The notes beneath the pieces are model-generated. The model ran no database searches and had not been told where the DNA came from. It saw only the letters and a list, made by a program, of their open reading frames with translations. The position numbers and the translations under genes were made by a program. A DNA stretch of 64,000 nt from JBJXHN01 sp046233135 (GTDB taxonomy: Bacteria > Pseudomonadota > Alphaproteobacteria > Rhodospirillales > Rhodospirillaceae): the NCBI GenBank assembly GCA_046233135.1, contig JBJXHN010000001.1, forward strand, positions 1,065,968 to 1,129,967, given 5' to 3'. Below are positions 43,603 through 52,029 of this stretch, piece by piece. Position 1 is the stretch's first letter, and the number at the start of each line of letters is the position of its first letter.

Positions 43603-44838
43603 TCATCCCTCCCCCAAAGCGGCCAGGGCACGGCGGCCCCGGACCAGCAGAAACAGCCCCGACCCGACGGCCGCCAGCGGCACCAGCCAGGTGACCGGCG
43701 CCAGCGGATCCCATTGCCCGCCCAGCACCGCCACCGGCTCCCAGCTGCCCGTCCGCTCCACCGCCGCGCGGTAGGCGGCCCCGCAGACGCCTTCCAGCAT
43801 CTGCACCAGGAACACCGCTCCGCCGGCCGTTACCAGCCCGCCGGCCACCGACGTGCCGATGAAGGGCGCGGCCCGGCGCCAGGGAATGCGGGCACGGTTG
43901 CGCCACAGGTCGGCCAGCCCGCCGCCCAGGCCCTGGGGCAGGAACAGCATGACCAGGACGAACACCGCCCCCTGGTACAGCAGCCAGGCGCGGGTCATCT
44001 CCGACACCAGATAGCCGAACAGGGTCAGCAGGCCGGCCCCCAGAATCGGCCCCAGGAACACCCCGGATCCGCCGACGAAAGTGTGCAGCACCACCTGCGC
44101 CGACACGTGAGAGGAAAAGATGTTGTAGTTGGCGGTCTCGTTGCTCAACACCAGCAGCCCGCCGGCGATCCCGGAAAACAGGGCGGAAATGGCAAAGACC
44201 AGAACCTTGGTCCGATGAGCGTCATAGCCCAGGAAGCGCACCCGCTGCTCGTTGTCCCTCAGGGCCAGGGTCAGCCGGCCGAAGGGGGTGCGGGTATAGG
44301 CCCACAGCCCGCCGATGCAGGCGACAACCCAGGCCAGGGTGACGTAATAAACCTCGATCTGGCTGCCGAAGCCCAGACCCATGGACGGCATGCGCATGGA
44401 CGACATCCCGGACTCGCCCCCGAACACGCCGGCCCAATGGGGCGCCAGGGTGTGCAGCAGCTCGGCCATCGCCAGGGTGACCAGCGAGAAATAGACCCCC
44501 GACCGCCGGGTCGCGAAAACCCCGGCCGCCGCTCCGGCCAGCAGCCCCGCCACGCCGCCGGCCAGGGGCAGCAGGGCGGTGGGAAAGGACAGGCCGTCTT
44601 CCACGGCGGCCATCAGGTGCAGGGTGGCAAAGGCGCCGATCCCGTAATAGGCCGCGTGGCCGAAGGACAGCATGCCCCCCTGCCCCATCAGCAGATTGAA
44701 GGCGACGGCAAACAGCGCGGCGATCAGCATGTTGGTCAGCGCATTCTGCCAGCCGAGACCCAGCAGCGGCGGCAGCACCAGCAGCAGGACGCCGGCGCCG
44801 ATGCCGGCAGCGAGGATCATGAAGGACGGTTTTTTCAT
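43603..44838 (-). CDS. livM: Branched-chain amino acid-type ABC transporter permease LivM
   Basis: The 411-residue inner-membrane protein has about ten hydrophobic segments and the LivM landmarks NLLMGQGGMLSFGHAAYYGIGA near residue 49 and AISALFSGIAGGLLVL near residue 225. It is longer than usual LivM by an extra C-terminal membrane region (about residues 330-411), with LVTAGGAVFLVQMLEG and a final helix. It forms the channel with LivH. Confidence 0.92.
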   Translation of the reverse strand: MKKPSFMILAAGIGAGVLLLVLPPLLGLGWQNALTNMLIAALFAVAFNLLMGQGGMLSFGHAAYYGIGAFATLHLMAAVEDGLSFPTALLPLAGGVAGLLAGAAAGVFATRRSGVYFSLVTLAMAELLHTLAPHWAGVFGGESGMSSMRMPSMGLGFGSQIEVYYVTLAWVVACIGGLWAYTRTPFGRLTLALRDNEQRVRFLGYDAHRTKVLVFAISALFSGIAGGLLVLSNETANYNIFSSHVSAQVVLHTFVGGSGVFLGPILGAGLLTLFGYLVSEMTRAWLLYQGAVFVLVMLFLPQGLGGGLADLWRNRARIPWRRAAPFIGTSVAGGLVTAGGAVFLVQMLEGVCGAAYRAAVERTGSWEPVAVLGGQWDPLAPVTWLVPLAAVGSGLFLLVRGRRALAALGEG

Positions 44839-44860
44839 CGGTTGCTCTTCCCTTCGTCCG

Positions 44861-45802
44861 TCACGCTTTCGACCCCATCAGCCCGGCCGGGCGCACCAGC
44901 AGCACGACGAGCATCAGCAGGAACGGCACGGTGGCGGAAACGGACGACAGGGACAGGGTCAGCACCCCCCCGGCGGACCGCGCCCAGTCCCCCAGGCCGA
45001 CCAGCGACAGCGCCCCGGCCAGAGACCAGTCCAGGCCGACAGCAAAGGAGGTGAAGACGCCGATCAGCAGGGATGCCACCAGCGACCCCGCGAGCGACCC
45101 CAGGCCCCCGACCACCACCACGACGAAGACGATGACACCCAGGTCCAGAGCCATGTTGGGGTTGGTGGGAAAGAACGCGCCCGCCACCGCACCGCCCAGG
45201 CCGGCCAGGGCCGCGCCGGTGCCGAAAACCCCCATGAAGACCATCGGGACGTTATGCCCCAGGGCCTCGGCCATTTTCGGCAGGCGCTCGGCACCGCGCA
45301 CGATGATGCCGATGCGCGTCCGGGTCAGCAGGATCAGCAGGCCGGCGAACATGACCAGCGCCACCGCGCCGATGAACAGCCGATAGAACGGATAGTTGGT
45401 GCCGAACAGGGTGAAGGCCGCGAAGTTCAGGCCGTCGGGCATGGCGTAATCCACCGGGAAATCGCCGTAAACCAGCTTCACCAGTTCTTCGATCATCAGG
45501 GCGATGCCGAAGGTCAGCAGCAGCTCGTGCCCATGGCCGTGGGCGTGGACCCGCCGCAGCATATAGCGTTCCACCAGCACGCCGGTCACCCCGACCAGCA
45601 GCGGGGCAACCAGCAGGCCGACCCAGAAATTGAACAGGCCCGACAGGGTGTAGGCCAGATAGGCGCCCAGCATGTAGAAGGACGCATGGGCGAAATTCAG
45701 CACGCCCATCATGCCGAAAATCAGCGTCAGTCCCGCCGATACCATGAACAGCAGCATCCCGTAGATGACGCCGTTCAGGGTCGAGATGACCAAGAATTCC
45801 AT
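44861..45802 (-). CDS. livH: Branched-chain amino acid-type ABC transporter permease LivH
   Basis: The 313-residue membrane protein has LivH motifs GVIYGMLLFMVSAGLTLIFGMMGVLNFAHASFYMLGAYLA near the N-terminus (shown here only as the G-V-I-Y ... FAHASFYMLGAYLA pattern) and VVVVGGLGSLAGSLVASLLIG near residue 235. It lies between livM (22 bp) and the binding-protein gene (105 bp gap with a strong hairpin). Confidence 0.93.
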   Translation of the reverse strand: MEFLVISTLNGVIYGMLLFMVSAGLTLIFGMMGVLNFAHASFYMLGAYLAYTLSGLFNFWVGLLVAPLLVGVTGVLVERYMLRRVHAHGHGHELLLTFGIALMIEELVKLVYGDFPVDYAMPDGLNFAAFTLFGTNYPFYRLFIGAVALVMFAGLLILLTRTRIGIIVRGAERLPKMAEALGHNVPMVFMGVFGTGAALAGLGGAVAGAFFPTNPNMALDLGVIVFVVVVVGGLGSLAGSLVASLLIGVFTSFAVGLDWSLAGALSLVGLGDWARSAGGVLTLSLSSVSATVPFLLMLVVLLVRPAGLMGSKA

Positions 45803-45855
45803 CGCAGTTGGCCCTTTCTCGGACGGCTCCGGCAGGAGCCCGAGGAGGAGGGAAC

Positions 45856-45880
45856 GGGGCCGGCCGCAATGGCCGGCCCC
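45856..45880 (-). terminator. Intercistronic GC hairpin between livK-like and livH
   Basis: GGGGCCGGCC at 45856-45865 and GGCCGGCCCC at 45871-45880 form a perfect 10 bp stem with a 5 nt loop. There is no following T tract. Such hairpins after a binding-protein gene commonly protect the upstream mRNA or cause partial termination, raising binding-protein yield over membrane subunits. Confidence 0.7.
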
Positions 45881-45907
45881 GGAAGGTGGGAAAGGACGGA
45901 AAAGCGC

Positions 45908-47140
45908 TTAGGACGGACGCTTCATCTTGCAGGAGTCCTGGACGGGATAGAGCGCCTGCTCCGGCGGCACCACCTTGACCGGCTTGAAGCCCATGTCGGT
46001 ACCGTCCACCGGATAGGTCACGTCCTTGGCCACCTTCGACACCACCACGGGCATGATCTCCTGGTGGTCTTCGGCGCGCATGCTCAGCGTGCCTGCCGGC
46101 GTCTCCAGGCTGACTTTTTCCAGGGCCAGGCCGATGGCGTTCACATCGATGTCCCCACCGCCGAAATCCACCGCTTCCAGCGCCTTGGTGAACATGGTGA
46201 TGCTGTTGACCGTACCCGGTTCCACATAGACCGGCAGGTGGCCGGTGACCGCCTGATAGTCCTTGGCCATGGCACCGTCCGTCAGCTCGATATTGAACGG
46301 ATGGGCCACATAGCTGCCCAGGGCGACCTCTCCGGCGTTGGCGATATTGCCCACCTGATCCAGGAAGGCTGTCCCGAAGCGCACCTTCAGCCCCGCATCC
46401 CCCGCCGCCTTCATCAGCAGCAGCAGGTCGTTGGACCAGTTGCCGGTGATCACCGTATCAGGCTTCGCGTTCTGGATCTTCACCACGTAGGGGGCGAAAT
46501 CCTGGATGCGGTTGACCTCGTGCAGATCCTCGCCGACCACCTCGTAGCCCATGGGGCCGGCGGCGGCTTCGATGGCGTTCTGCATGTCCTGTCCCCAGGA
46601 ATAGTTCTGGTTGAAGGAATACACCCGGGTGCCCAGGGTGCCTTCATCCTTCATCACCCGGGTCAGGGCGCCGACCCGCATGGGGGCTGTGGTGGTGAAG
46701 CGGAAGGCATGGAAGTGGCACTTCTCGCCGGTCAGCTCCAGCGCCTCGGCTCCCATGTTCAGGTACAGGATCTCCTCGCCGGGATTGCGGATGTTGTGCT
46801 TGCGCACATCCTCGGTGATCTGCCCGGCGATGGCCGAGGACGATCCCTGGATCACCACATCCACGCCGTCGGCCACCGCCTGCTTGAACTTGTCGGCGGC
46901 ACCGGTGGTGTTGCCGCCGCTGTCATATTCGGTGATGACGATGGGCTCGCCGTTGAACCCGCCGGCGGCGTTGACCTTGTCCAGCACGTATTTCACCGCC
47001 GTGGCATAGGTCCGCCCCGTCGAAGTCTGGGACCCCGACAGGCTTTCGATAATCGCGATCTTCAAGGGCTCCGCATGGGCAGCGGAAACGGACCCGAGGG
47101 CGGCGGAAACGGCGCCCAGAGCGATCATGGTCTTCTTCAT
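45908..47140 (-). CDS. Branched-chain amino acid-type ABC transporter substrate-binding protein (LivK/LivJ-like)
   Basis: The 410-residue periplasmic protein has a signal peptide (MKKTMIALGAVSAALGSVSA, cleaved after AHA) and the Peripla_BP_6 opening LKIAIIESLSGSQTSTGRTYA. It defines the specificity of the LivHMGF transporter. Its gene lies 56 bp after the dehydrogenase, so the transporter is co-transcribed with the two catabolic enzymes, and the ligand is likely their substrate, a 3-hydroxy or 3-keto acid or amino-acid-like compound such as carnitine. That assignment is inference. Confidence 0.9.
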   Translation of the reverse strand: MKKTMIALGAVSAALGSVSAAHAEPLKIAIIESLSGSQTSTGRTYATAVKYVLDKVNAAGGFNGEPIVITEYDSGGNTTGAADKFKQAVADGVDVVIQGSSSAIAGQITEDVRKHNIRNPGEEILYLNMGAEALELTGEKCHFHAFRFTTTAPMRVGALTRVMKDEGTLGTRVYSFNQNYSWGQDMQNAIEAAAGPMGYEVVGEDLHEVNRIQDFAPYVVKIQNAKPDTVITGNWSNDLLLLMKAAGDAGLKVRFGTAFLDQVGNIANAGEVALGSYVAHPFNIELTDGAMAKDYQAVTGHLPVYVEPGTVNSITMFTKALEAVDFGGGDIDVNAIGLALEKVSLETPAGTLSMRAEDHQEIMPVVVSKVAKDVTYPVDGTDMGFKPVKVVPPEQALYPVQDSCKMKRPS

Positions 47141-47196
47141 GGCTTCCTCCAGCTGTTCGTATTTTTCTTTGATTTACGATAGGTCTTGGGGTGTCC

Positions 47197-47976
47197 TCAG
47201 TGGGTCGAATACCCCCCGTCCACGGCCATGGCGGCGCCGGTGATCGACGCCGCGCCGTCGGAACACAAAAAGGCGATCAGGGCGGCCACTTCCTGGGGCG
47301 TCACCGGCACGCCGGTGGGCATCTTTTCCAGGAAGACCGCCTTCAGCACTTCGTTCTCGGGCAGGCCGGTGACCTGGGCCTGCTGAGCAATCTGCCGTTC
47401 GATGATCGGCGTCATCACCGTCCCGGGACAGACGGCGTTGCAGGTGATACCGAATGGCGCCACCTCGATGGCCACGGATTTGGTCAGGCCGATCACGCCA
47501 TGCTTGGAAGCCACATAGGCAGGCTTGTGCGGCGCCCCCACCAGCCCGAGAACCGACGAGGTGTTGACGATGCGTCCCCACCGCCGCGCCCGCATGGCCG
47601 GCAGCGCGGCCTTGATGGTGTGAAAGGCGGCGCTGAGGTTGACCGCGATCAGCAGGTCCCACTTCTCCTCGGGAAATTCGTGCGCGGCGGCCACATGCTG
47701 CACACCGGCGTTGTTGACTAGGATGTCCACCGGCCCCAAGGCGGCGACGGCCTGTTCCATCACCGCGCGTGCTCCTTCGGCCCGGCTGAGGTCCGCGTCC
47801 GAATAGACGACCGTGGCCCCGGTGGCCGTTGCGATCTCCGCCCGCGCCGCTTCGATCTCTTCGCGATCACCGAAGCCGTTGAGCAGCACGTTGCAGCCCT
47901 GCTGTGCGAGCAGGCGGGCGGTGGCCAGGCCGATCCCGCTGGTCGACCCGGTGACGACCGCGTTTTTCTTGTCCAT
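47197..47976 (-). CDS. 3-Hydroxybutyrate dehydrogenase-like SDR
   Basis: The 259-residue short-chain dehydrogenase has a TGSTSGIG cofactor motif near residue 10, a NNAG motif near 90 and a Ser-Tyr-Lys active site (NTSSVLGLV, then AYVASKHG). The LLNGFGD segment, FLEKMPTG and ITGAAMAVDGGYSTH match the BdhA group that interconverts (R)-3-hydroxybutyrate and acetoacetate with NAD. With the adjacent BKACE, its role may be to oxidise a related 3-hydroxy acid or to handle acetoacetate made by BKACE. It is 52 bp after the BKACE gene. Confidence 0.9.
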   Translation of the reverse strand: MDKKNAVVTGSTSGIGLATARLLAQQGCNVLLNGFGDREEIEAARAEIATATGATVVYSDADLSRAEGARAVMEQAVAALGPVDILVNNAGVQHVAAAHEFPEEKWDLLIAVNLSAAFHTIKAALPAMRARRWGRIVNTSSVLGLVGAPHKPAYVASKHGVIGLTKSVAIEVAPFGITCNAVCPGTVMTPIIERQIAQQAQVTGLPENEVLKAVFLEKMPTGVPVTPQEVAALIAFLCSDGAASITGAAMAVDGGYSTH

Positions 47977-48028
47977 ACGTCTATGATTCCCTTTGATAAA
48001 ATACCGAAGAACCGCGATTTCGCGTTAT

Positions 48029-48967
48029 CTAGAACGCCACCTGGTCGGCGCCCTTCAGGCCAAGCATGGCGCGCGCCTCTTCCGGGGTCGCGATCTCCAT
48101 CGACAGGTCCTCGACGATCCGGCGGATCTTGGCCACCTGATCGCCGTTCGATGCCGCGAGCTGCCCCCTGGCGATATAGAGGCTGTCCTCCAGCCCCACC
48201 CGGACGTTGCCGCCCATGGCCGCAGCCATGGTGGTGAAGGGGATCTGATGCCGGCCGGCGGCCAGCACCGACCACTCGTAGGCATCGCCGAACAGGCGGT
48301 CTGCCGTTTCGCGCATGAAAGCCAGATTGGCCGGCTCCGCGCCGATGCCGCCGAGGATGCCAAAGATCGTCTGAACGAACAGCGGCGGTTTCACCAGCCC
48401 CCGCTCCAGGAAGTGGGCAAGGTTGTACAGGTGCCCGACGTCGTAGCATTCGAATTCGAACCGGGTGCCACAGCCCTCGCCCAGGTGCTGAAGGATGTAG
48501 GCGATATCGCGGAAGGTATTGCGGAAGATGAAATCATCGGTGGCCCGCAGATAGGGTTCTTCCCAGTCGTGCTTCCAGGTCTTGTACTGGTCGGCCATGG
48601 GAAACAGGCCGAAGTTCATCGACCCCATGTTCAGCGAGCACATTTCCGGCCTGGCCCGCAGCGGGGCGGCCAGGCGCTCCTGCACCGTCATATGCAGCGA
48701 TCCGCCGGTGGTGATGTTCAGCACCGCATCGGTGGACTGCTTCAGGCGCGGCAGGAACTCCAGGAAAACGGCGGGATCGGGGGTGGGCTGCCCGGTGCGG
48801 GGGTCACGGGCGTGCAGATGCAGAATCGCCGCCCCGGCCTCCGCCGCCGCAAGGCCCTGCTCGACGATCTCGTCAGGCGTCAAGGGCAAGGCGTCGGACA
48901 TGGTCGGAGTGTGGGCGGATCCGGTCAAGGCACAGGTGATAATGACTTTTTTACGCGATGCGGCCAT
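48029..48967 (-). CDS. Beta-keto acid cleavage enzyme (BKACE / Kce family)
   Basis: The 312-residue TIM-barrel enzyme has the BKACE zinc-site motif ILHLHARDP near residue 48 and the ITTGGSLHMTVQERL, CSLNMGSMNFG and ECYDVGHL blocks. The family condenses a beta-keto acid with acetyl-CoA to give acetoacetate and a CoA ester; known members act on 3-keto-5-aminohexanoate and dehydrocarnitine. Start: ATG at 48967 with AGGAGGG upstream. It is the first gene of the operon and sits 74 bp after a perfect sigma-54 promoter. The substrate is undetermined. Confidence 0.92.
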   Translation of the reverse strand: MAASRKKVIITCALTGSAHTPTMSDALPLTPDEIVEQGLAAAEAGAAILHLHARDPRTGQPTPDPAVFLEFLPRLKQSTDAVLNITTGGSLHMTVQERLAAPLRARPEMCSLNMGSMNFGLFPMADQYKTWKHDWEEPYLRATDDFIFRNTFRDIAYILQHLGEGCGTRFEFECYDVGHLYNLAHFLERGLVKPPLFVQTIFGILGGIGAEPANLAFMRETADRLFGDAYEWSVLAAGRHQIPFTTMAAAMGGNVRVGLEDSLYIARGQLAASNGDQVAKIRRIVEDLSMEIATPEEARAMLGLKGADQVAF

Positions 48968-49040
48968 GGAAGCCCTCCTGGTTATCCGGCCGCTGTTCCC
49001 TTCCCGCTGCGCCCGGTGATTTTTCGTTGGCACTCTTCCA

Positions 49041-49056
49041 AGCAACGGCCGTGCCA
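49041..49056 (-). promoter_or_regulatory. Sigma-54 promoter (-24/-12) of the BKACE operon
   Basis: Read on the minus strand, the sequence is TGGCACGGCCGTTGCT: -24 TGGCACG, 4 nt, -12 TTGCT, with the invariant GG and GC exactly 10 nt apart. It is a perfect match to the sigma-54 consensus. The start codon of the BKACE gene is 74 bp downstream, and a sigma-54 activator is encoded divergently. Confidence 0.92.
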
Positions 49057-49120
49057 CAGAAAAAAATCACGCGCATTCAGAGACTTAGAAAACAGCCCCC
49101 CGCCCGACACGGGAAGGTCC

Positions 49121-49224
49121 GTCAATTTTCCGAACAGTCAAATCCGGTCCCGGCCGCCATCCCCCCGGAAATCCCAGCTTTTCAGTCGTCAATTTTTTTG
49201 ACAGCATGTGTTCTAAAAATTGAC
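49121..49224. promoter_or_regulatory. Activator binding region (UAS) with GTCAATTTT repeats
   Basis: GTCAATTTTC lies at 49121-49130, GTCAATTTTT at 49188-49197 (inside the palindrome GTCAATTTTTTTGAC, 49188-49202) and the inverted copy AAAAATTGAC at 49215-49224. The last two form a 10 bp inverted repeat. They lie 65-185 bp upstream of the sigma-54 promoter, the normal range for an enhancer site, and just before the activator gene, which could also be autoregulated. Confidence 0.75.
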
Positions 49225-49250
49225 AACAAGCGAAAAAAGGGAGGATGCCG

Positions 49251-50699
49251 GTGTCGGATCCGGAAAAGCACTTCGCGACGGCGCGCGACATGATGGTGAT
49301 GATCGACGAGCTGATCGACGGCGCCCTGCTGGTTGACCGGAACGCGCGGATCGTCTGGTCCAATGACAAGCATGTGTGGTTCAACGTCGAACACGTGCGC
49401 AACCAGGGCTTCCGGTCTTCGGCGGATATCGTCGGCTATCCGGTGGAACGGGTCATCCCCCACAGCAAGATGCGCCAGGTAGTGGAAACCGGCCGCGCCA
49501 CGCCGCTGGACATCATCCAGTTCGAAGACCACACCCTGCTGGTCAGCCGCCTGCCCCTGCGCGACGAGGACGGAGAGATCATCGGCGCCATTTCCTTTGC
49601 CCTGAAGAACAGCCTGACCTACCTGCGTCCCATTGCCGACCGCTTTCAGAAGCTGCAATCCCGGCTGGACCGCATGGAAAAGGAGCTGGCCGCCCGGAGG
49701 GTCGCCAAATATACGGTGGAAAACCTGATCGGCTTCAGCCCGGCGATGATCCAGGTGAAGCGGCTGGTCCGCAAGGCGGGGCAGATCACCTCGCCGGTTC
49801 TGCTGCTGGGCGAGACGGGCACGGGCAAGGAGCTGGCCGCCCATGCGATCCACGTCGCCTCGGACCGCGTGGACCGGCCGTTCGTGGGCACCAACGTGGC
49901 GGCGATCCCGGAAAACCTGCTGGAAGCCGAATTCTTCGGCGTCGCGCCGGGCGCCTTCACCGGCGCCAGCCGCCGCCCCCGACCCGGCAAGTTCCAGCTG
50001 GCCCACGGCGGAACCCTGTTCCTAGACGAAATCGGCGACATGCCGCTGGCCCTTCAGGCCAAGCTTCTGCGCTGCCTGCAGGAAGGCGAGGTGGAGCCCC
50101 TGGGGTCCAACGAGGTGATCCGGGTTGACGTCCGGGTGATTGCGGCAACCAGCCAGCCCCTGGCCGAGATGGTCAAAAACGGCGACTTCCGGTCCGACCT
50201 GTACTACCGCCTGAACGTCTTCCCCATCCACATGCCGACCCTGCGCGACCGGAAAGAGGATCTGGAGGCCCTGGTCTTCCCCTTTTCCGAACGCATGGCC
50301 ATGAAGCTGGACCAGCCGATGCGCGACATCACCCCCGGCGCCCTGGCGGCCCTGCGCGCCTACCCCTGGCCCGGCAACGTGCGAGAACTGGCCAACGTCA
50401 TCGAACAGGTCTACGTGCGTACCGACGGCCGCCATATCACCGCCGAGGATCTGGCCGGCATCCTGCCCGGCACCACACCCCTTCGGGCGGCTCCCGATCC
50501 GGCAGCGGCGCGCTCTCCGGCAGAGCCCGCCGCCCCGCGCCGCCCCCTTGCCGAGGCAGTCAGCGACCTGGAACGCTCGCTGATCCTGTCCGCGCTTCAG
50601 GACGCCGGCGGCAACAAGATCGAGGCCGCGCGCAGCCTCGGCCTGTCACGGACCAACCTTTACGCCAAACTGCGCAAGCACGGCATTCCGCTGACGTGA
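49251..50699 (+). CDS. Sigma-54-dependent transcriptional activator with PAS sensor
   Basis: The protein (482 residues from GTG at 49251) has an N-terminal PAS domain (to about residue 125), a short coiled linker, a AAA+ domain with Walker A GETGTGKE (near residue 188), the sigma-54-contacting loop GAFTGA (near 235) and Walker B GGTLFLDE (near 256), and a C-terminal Fis-type helix-turn-helix (IEAARSLGLSRTNLYAKLRKHG). It lacks a response-regulator receiver. AAGGGAGG lies 6 nt from the GTG but abuts an in-frame ATG at 49245, so GTG is favoured. It should activate the divergent BKACE-SDR-liv operon in response to a ligand bound by PAS. Confidence 0.93.
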   Translation: MSDPEKHFATARDMMVMIDELIDGALLVDRNARIVWSNDKHVWFNVEHVRNQGFRSSADIVGYPVERVIPHSKMRQVVETGRATPLDIIQFEDHTLLVSRLPLRDEDGEIIGAISFALKNSLTYLRPIADRFQKLQSRLDRMEKELAARRVAKYTVENLIGFSPAMIQVKRLVRKAGQITSPVLLLGETGTGKELAAHAIHVASDRVDRPFVGTNVAAIPENLLEAEFFGVAPGAFTGASRRPRPGKFQLAHGGTLFLDEIGDMPLALQAKLLRCLQEGEVEPLGSNEVIRVDVRVIAATSQPLAEMVKNGDFRSDLYYRLNVFPIHMPTLRDRKEDLEALVFPFSERMAMKLDQPMRDITPGALAALRAYPWPGNVRELANVIEQVYVRTDGRHITAEDLAGILPGTTPLRAAPDPAAARSPAEPAAPRRPLAEAVSDLERSLILSALQDAGGNKIEAARSLGLSRTNLYAKLRKHGIPLT

Positions 50700-50712
50700 T
50701 GAGCCCCCGGTC

Positions 50713-52002
50713 TTACCCGTAGCCGAACATGTCCGAGACGATGGCGGCATACCAGCCGGCGGCCTCGTCGCAGTTGCCGCGCCGCACGGCGGCACTCTCG
50801 CCCGGCTGACTGAGGAAGTGGTGGGTGGTGGTGATGCGGCCGTAGGCGGGAGCGTAGCGCGCGCCTTCCTTCACCGCATCGTTCTCCGCGAGCAGGCTCC
50901 AGCAGGTGTTGGCGAAGGTGGCCGGGGTCGGATCAGCGCCCGCCAGTTCGGCCAGCACCGCCTGGGCCACCACCCGGGCCTGGCTGCTGGCGGCGAAGGC
51001 GCCCTTCGGCATGTCGCCGGCGCGACAGGCATCCCCCAGCACAAAGATCGCCGGATCCACCGTGGAGCGCATGTTCTCCGCCGCGATCGGACAGAAGCCG
51101 CTGTCGTCCGCCAGTCCCGCGTCCACGGCGACCACCCCGGCGCGCTGGGCGGGGATCAGGGTCAGAAGGTCGCCGGTGAAGGTGTCGAAGTCCGTCTCCA
51201 CCGCCCCCGCCGCCACATCGACCCCGATCACGCCCCCATGCACATCGGGGCCGTACCATTCGATCATGCCCGGATAGTGGGTGCGCCAGCCCTCGTCGAA
51301 CAGGGACTGCTTGGGGAAGGTGGTCTTGGGATCCAGAATGATGATCCGGGTGTCATGCAGCCCCCTGGCCTGGAACAGGCGAGCCATCATCGACACCCGC
51401 TCGTAGGGAGCCGGCGGGCAGCGATAGGGGTGGGGCGGTGGCACCATGATCACCGTCTGCCCGTCCTCCACCGCGTCCAGGCGGGCCTTCAGCAACTCCA
51501 GCTGGCCGTCGCCGCCCTTCCAGGCATGGGGCGCGACCGTGGCCGCTTCCCGCGAATAGCCGGGCAGGGAGTCGTAGATCATGTCGATGCCCGGCGACAG
51601 GATCAGGCGGTCATAGGGCACGCGGCTGCCGTCTTCCAGCACCACGGAGCGGGCATCGCGGTCAACGGCTGCGGCCCGGGCCGTGACCTTGGTGATGCCG
51701 AAGCGGGACTGCAAATGGTCGTAGTCGTGAACCAGGGTATCCAGCGCCTGCAACCCGCCGAAATAGTGATTGGAGAAGAAGCAGGAGGTATAGCGCCCGG
51801 CGCTGTCGATCAGGGTGACGTCCACCGCCCCTCTCGCCCCCTCGGCGATATGGCGGGCGGCTGTGGCCCCCCCCGCGCCGCCGCCCAGCACCACCACCCG
51901 GGCCTTGGCCGCCGCGCCGGCCGGTCGCGAAAGCCGCAGCCCCCCGGCCGCCAGCGCCGCAGCCGCAAAACCCCCGAACCTTCGCCGCGATATCTCCGCC
52001 AT
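50713..52002 (-). CDS. soxF: Sulfide dehydrogenase (flavocytochrome c) flavoprotein SoxF
   Basis: The 429-residue periplasmic FAD protein has a Tat signal (EISRRRFGGFAAAALAAGG), a VVLGGGAGGATAARHI FAD motif near residue 37 and the two redox cysteines of FccB/SoxF in YTSCFFSN near 91 and HPYRCPPAPYE near 197. FCSD oxidises sulfide and in Sox systems enhances thiosulfate oxidation. The cytochrome partner SoxE is absent from the window. It is the last sox gene, 27 bp after soxD, and convergent with the sigma-54 activator. Confidence 0.92.
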   Translation of the reverse strand: MAEISRRRFGGFAAAALAAGGLRLSRPAGAAAKARVVVLGGGAGGATAARHIAEGARGAVDVTLIDSAGRYTSCFFSNHYFGGLQALDTLVHDYDHLQSRFGITKVTARAAAVDRDARSVVLEDGSRVPYDRLILSPGIDMIYDSLPGYSREAATVAPHAWKGGDGQLELLKARLDAVEDGQTVIMVPPPHPYRCPPAPYERVSMMARLFQARGLHDTRIIILDPKTTFPKQSLFDEGWRTHYPGMIEWYGPDVHGGVIGVDVAAGAVETDFDTFTGDLLTLIPAQRAGVVAVDAGLADDSGFCPIAAENMRSTVDPAIFVLGDACRAGDMPKGAFAASSQARVVAQAVLAELAGADPTPATFANTCWSLLAENDAVKEGARYAPAYGRITTTHHFLSQPGESAAVRRGNCDEAAGWYAAIVSDMFGYG

Positions 52003-52029
52003 CCGCGTGTTCTCCTGCTCGCCAGCCCC

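Noticed and set aside
44672..47182. An 836-codon plus-strand open frame across the liv genes
   Set aside because: It is opposite livM, livH and the binding-protein gene and is His/Gln/Gly-rich, the composition of antisense to GC-rich coding sequence.
49020..49045. A second, plus-strand sigma-54 promoter for the activator gene
   Set aside because: TTGGCACTCTTCCAAGC has GG and GC 11 nt apart rather than the strict 10, and lacks TTGC.
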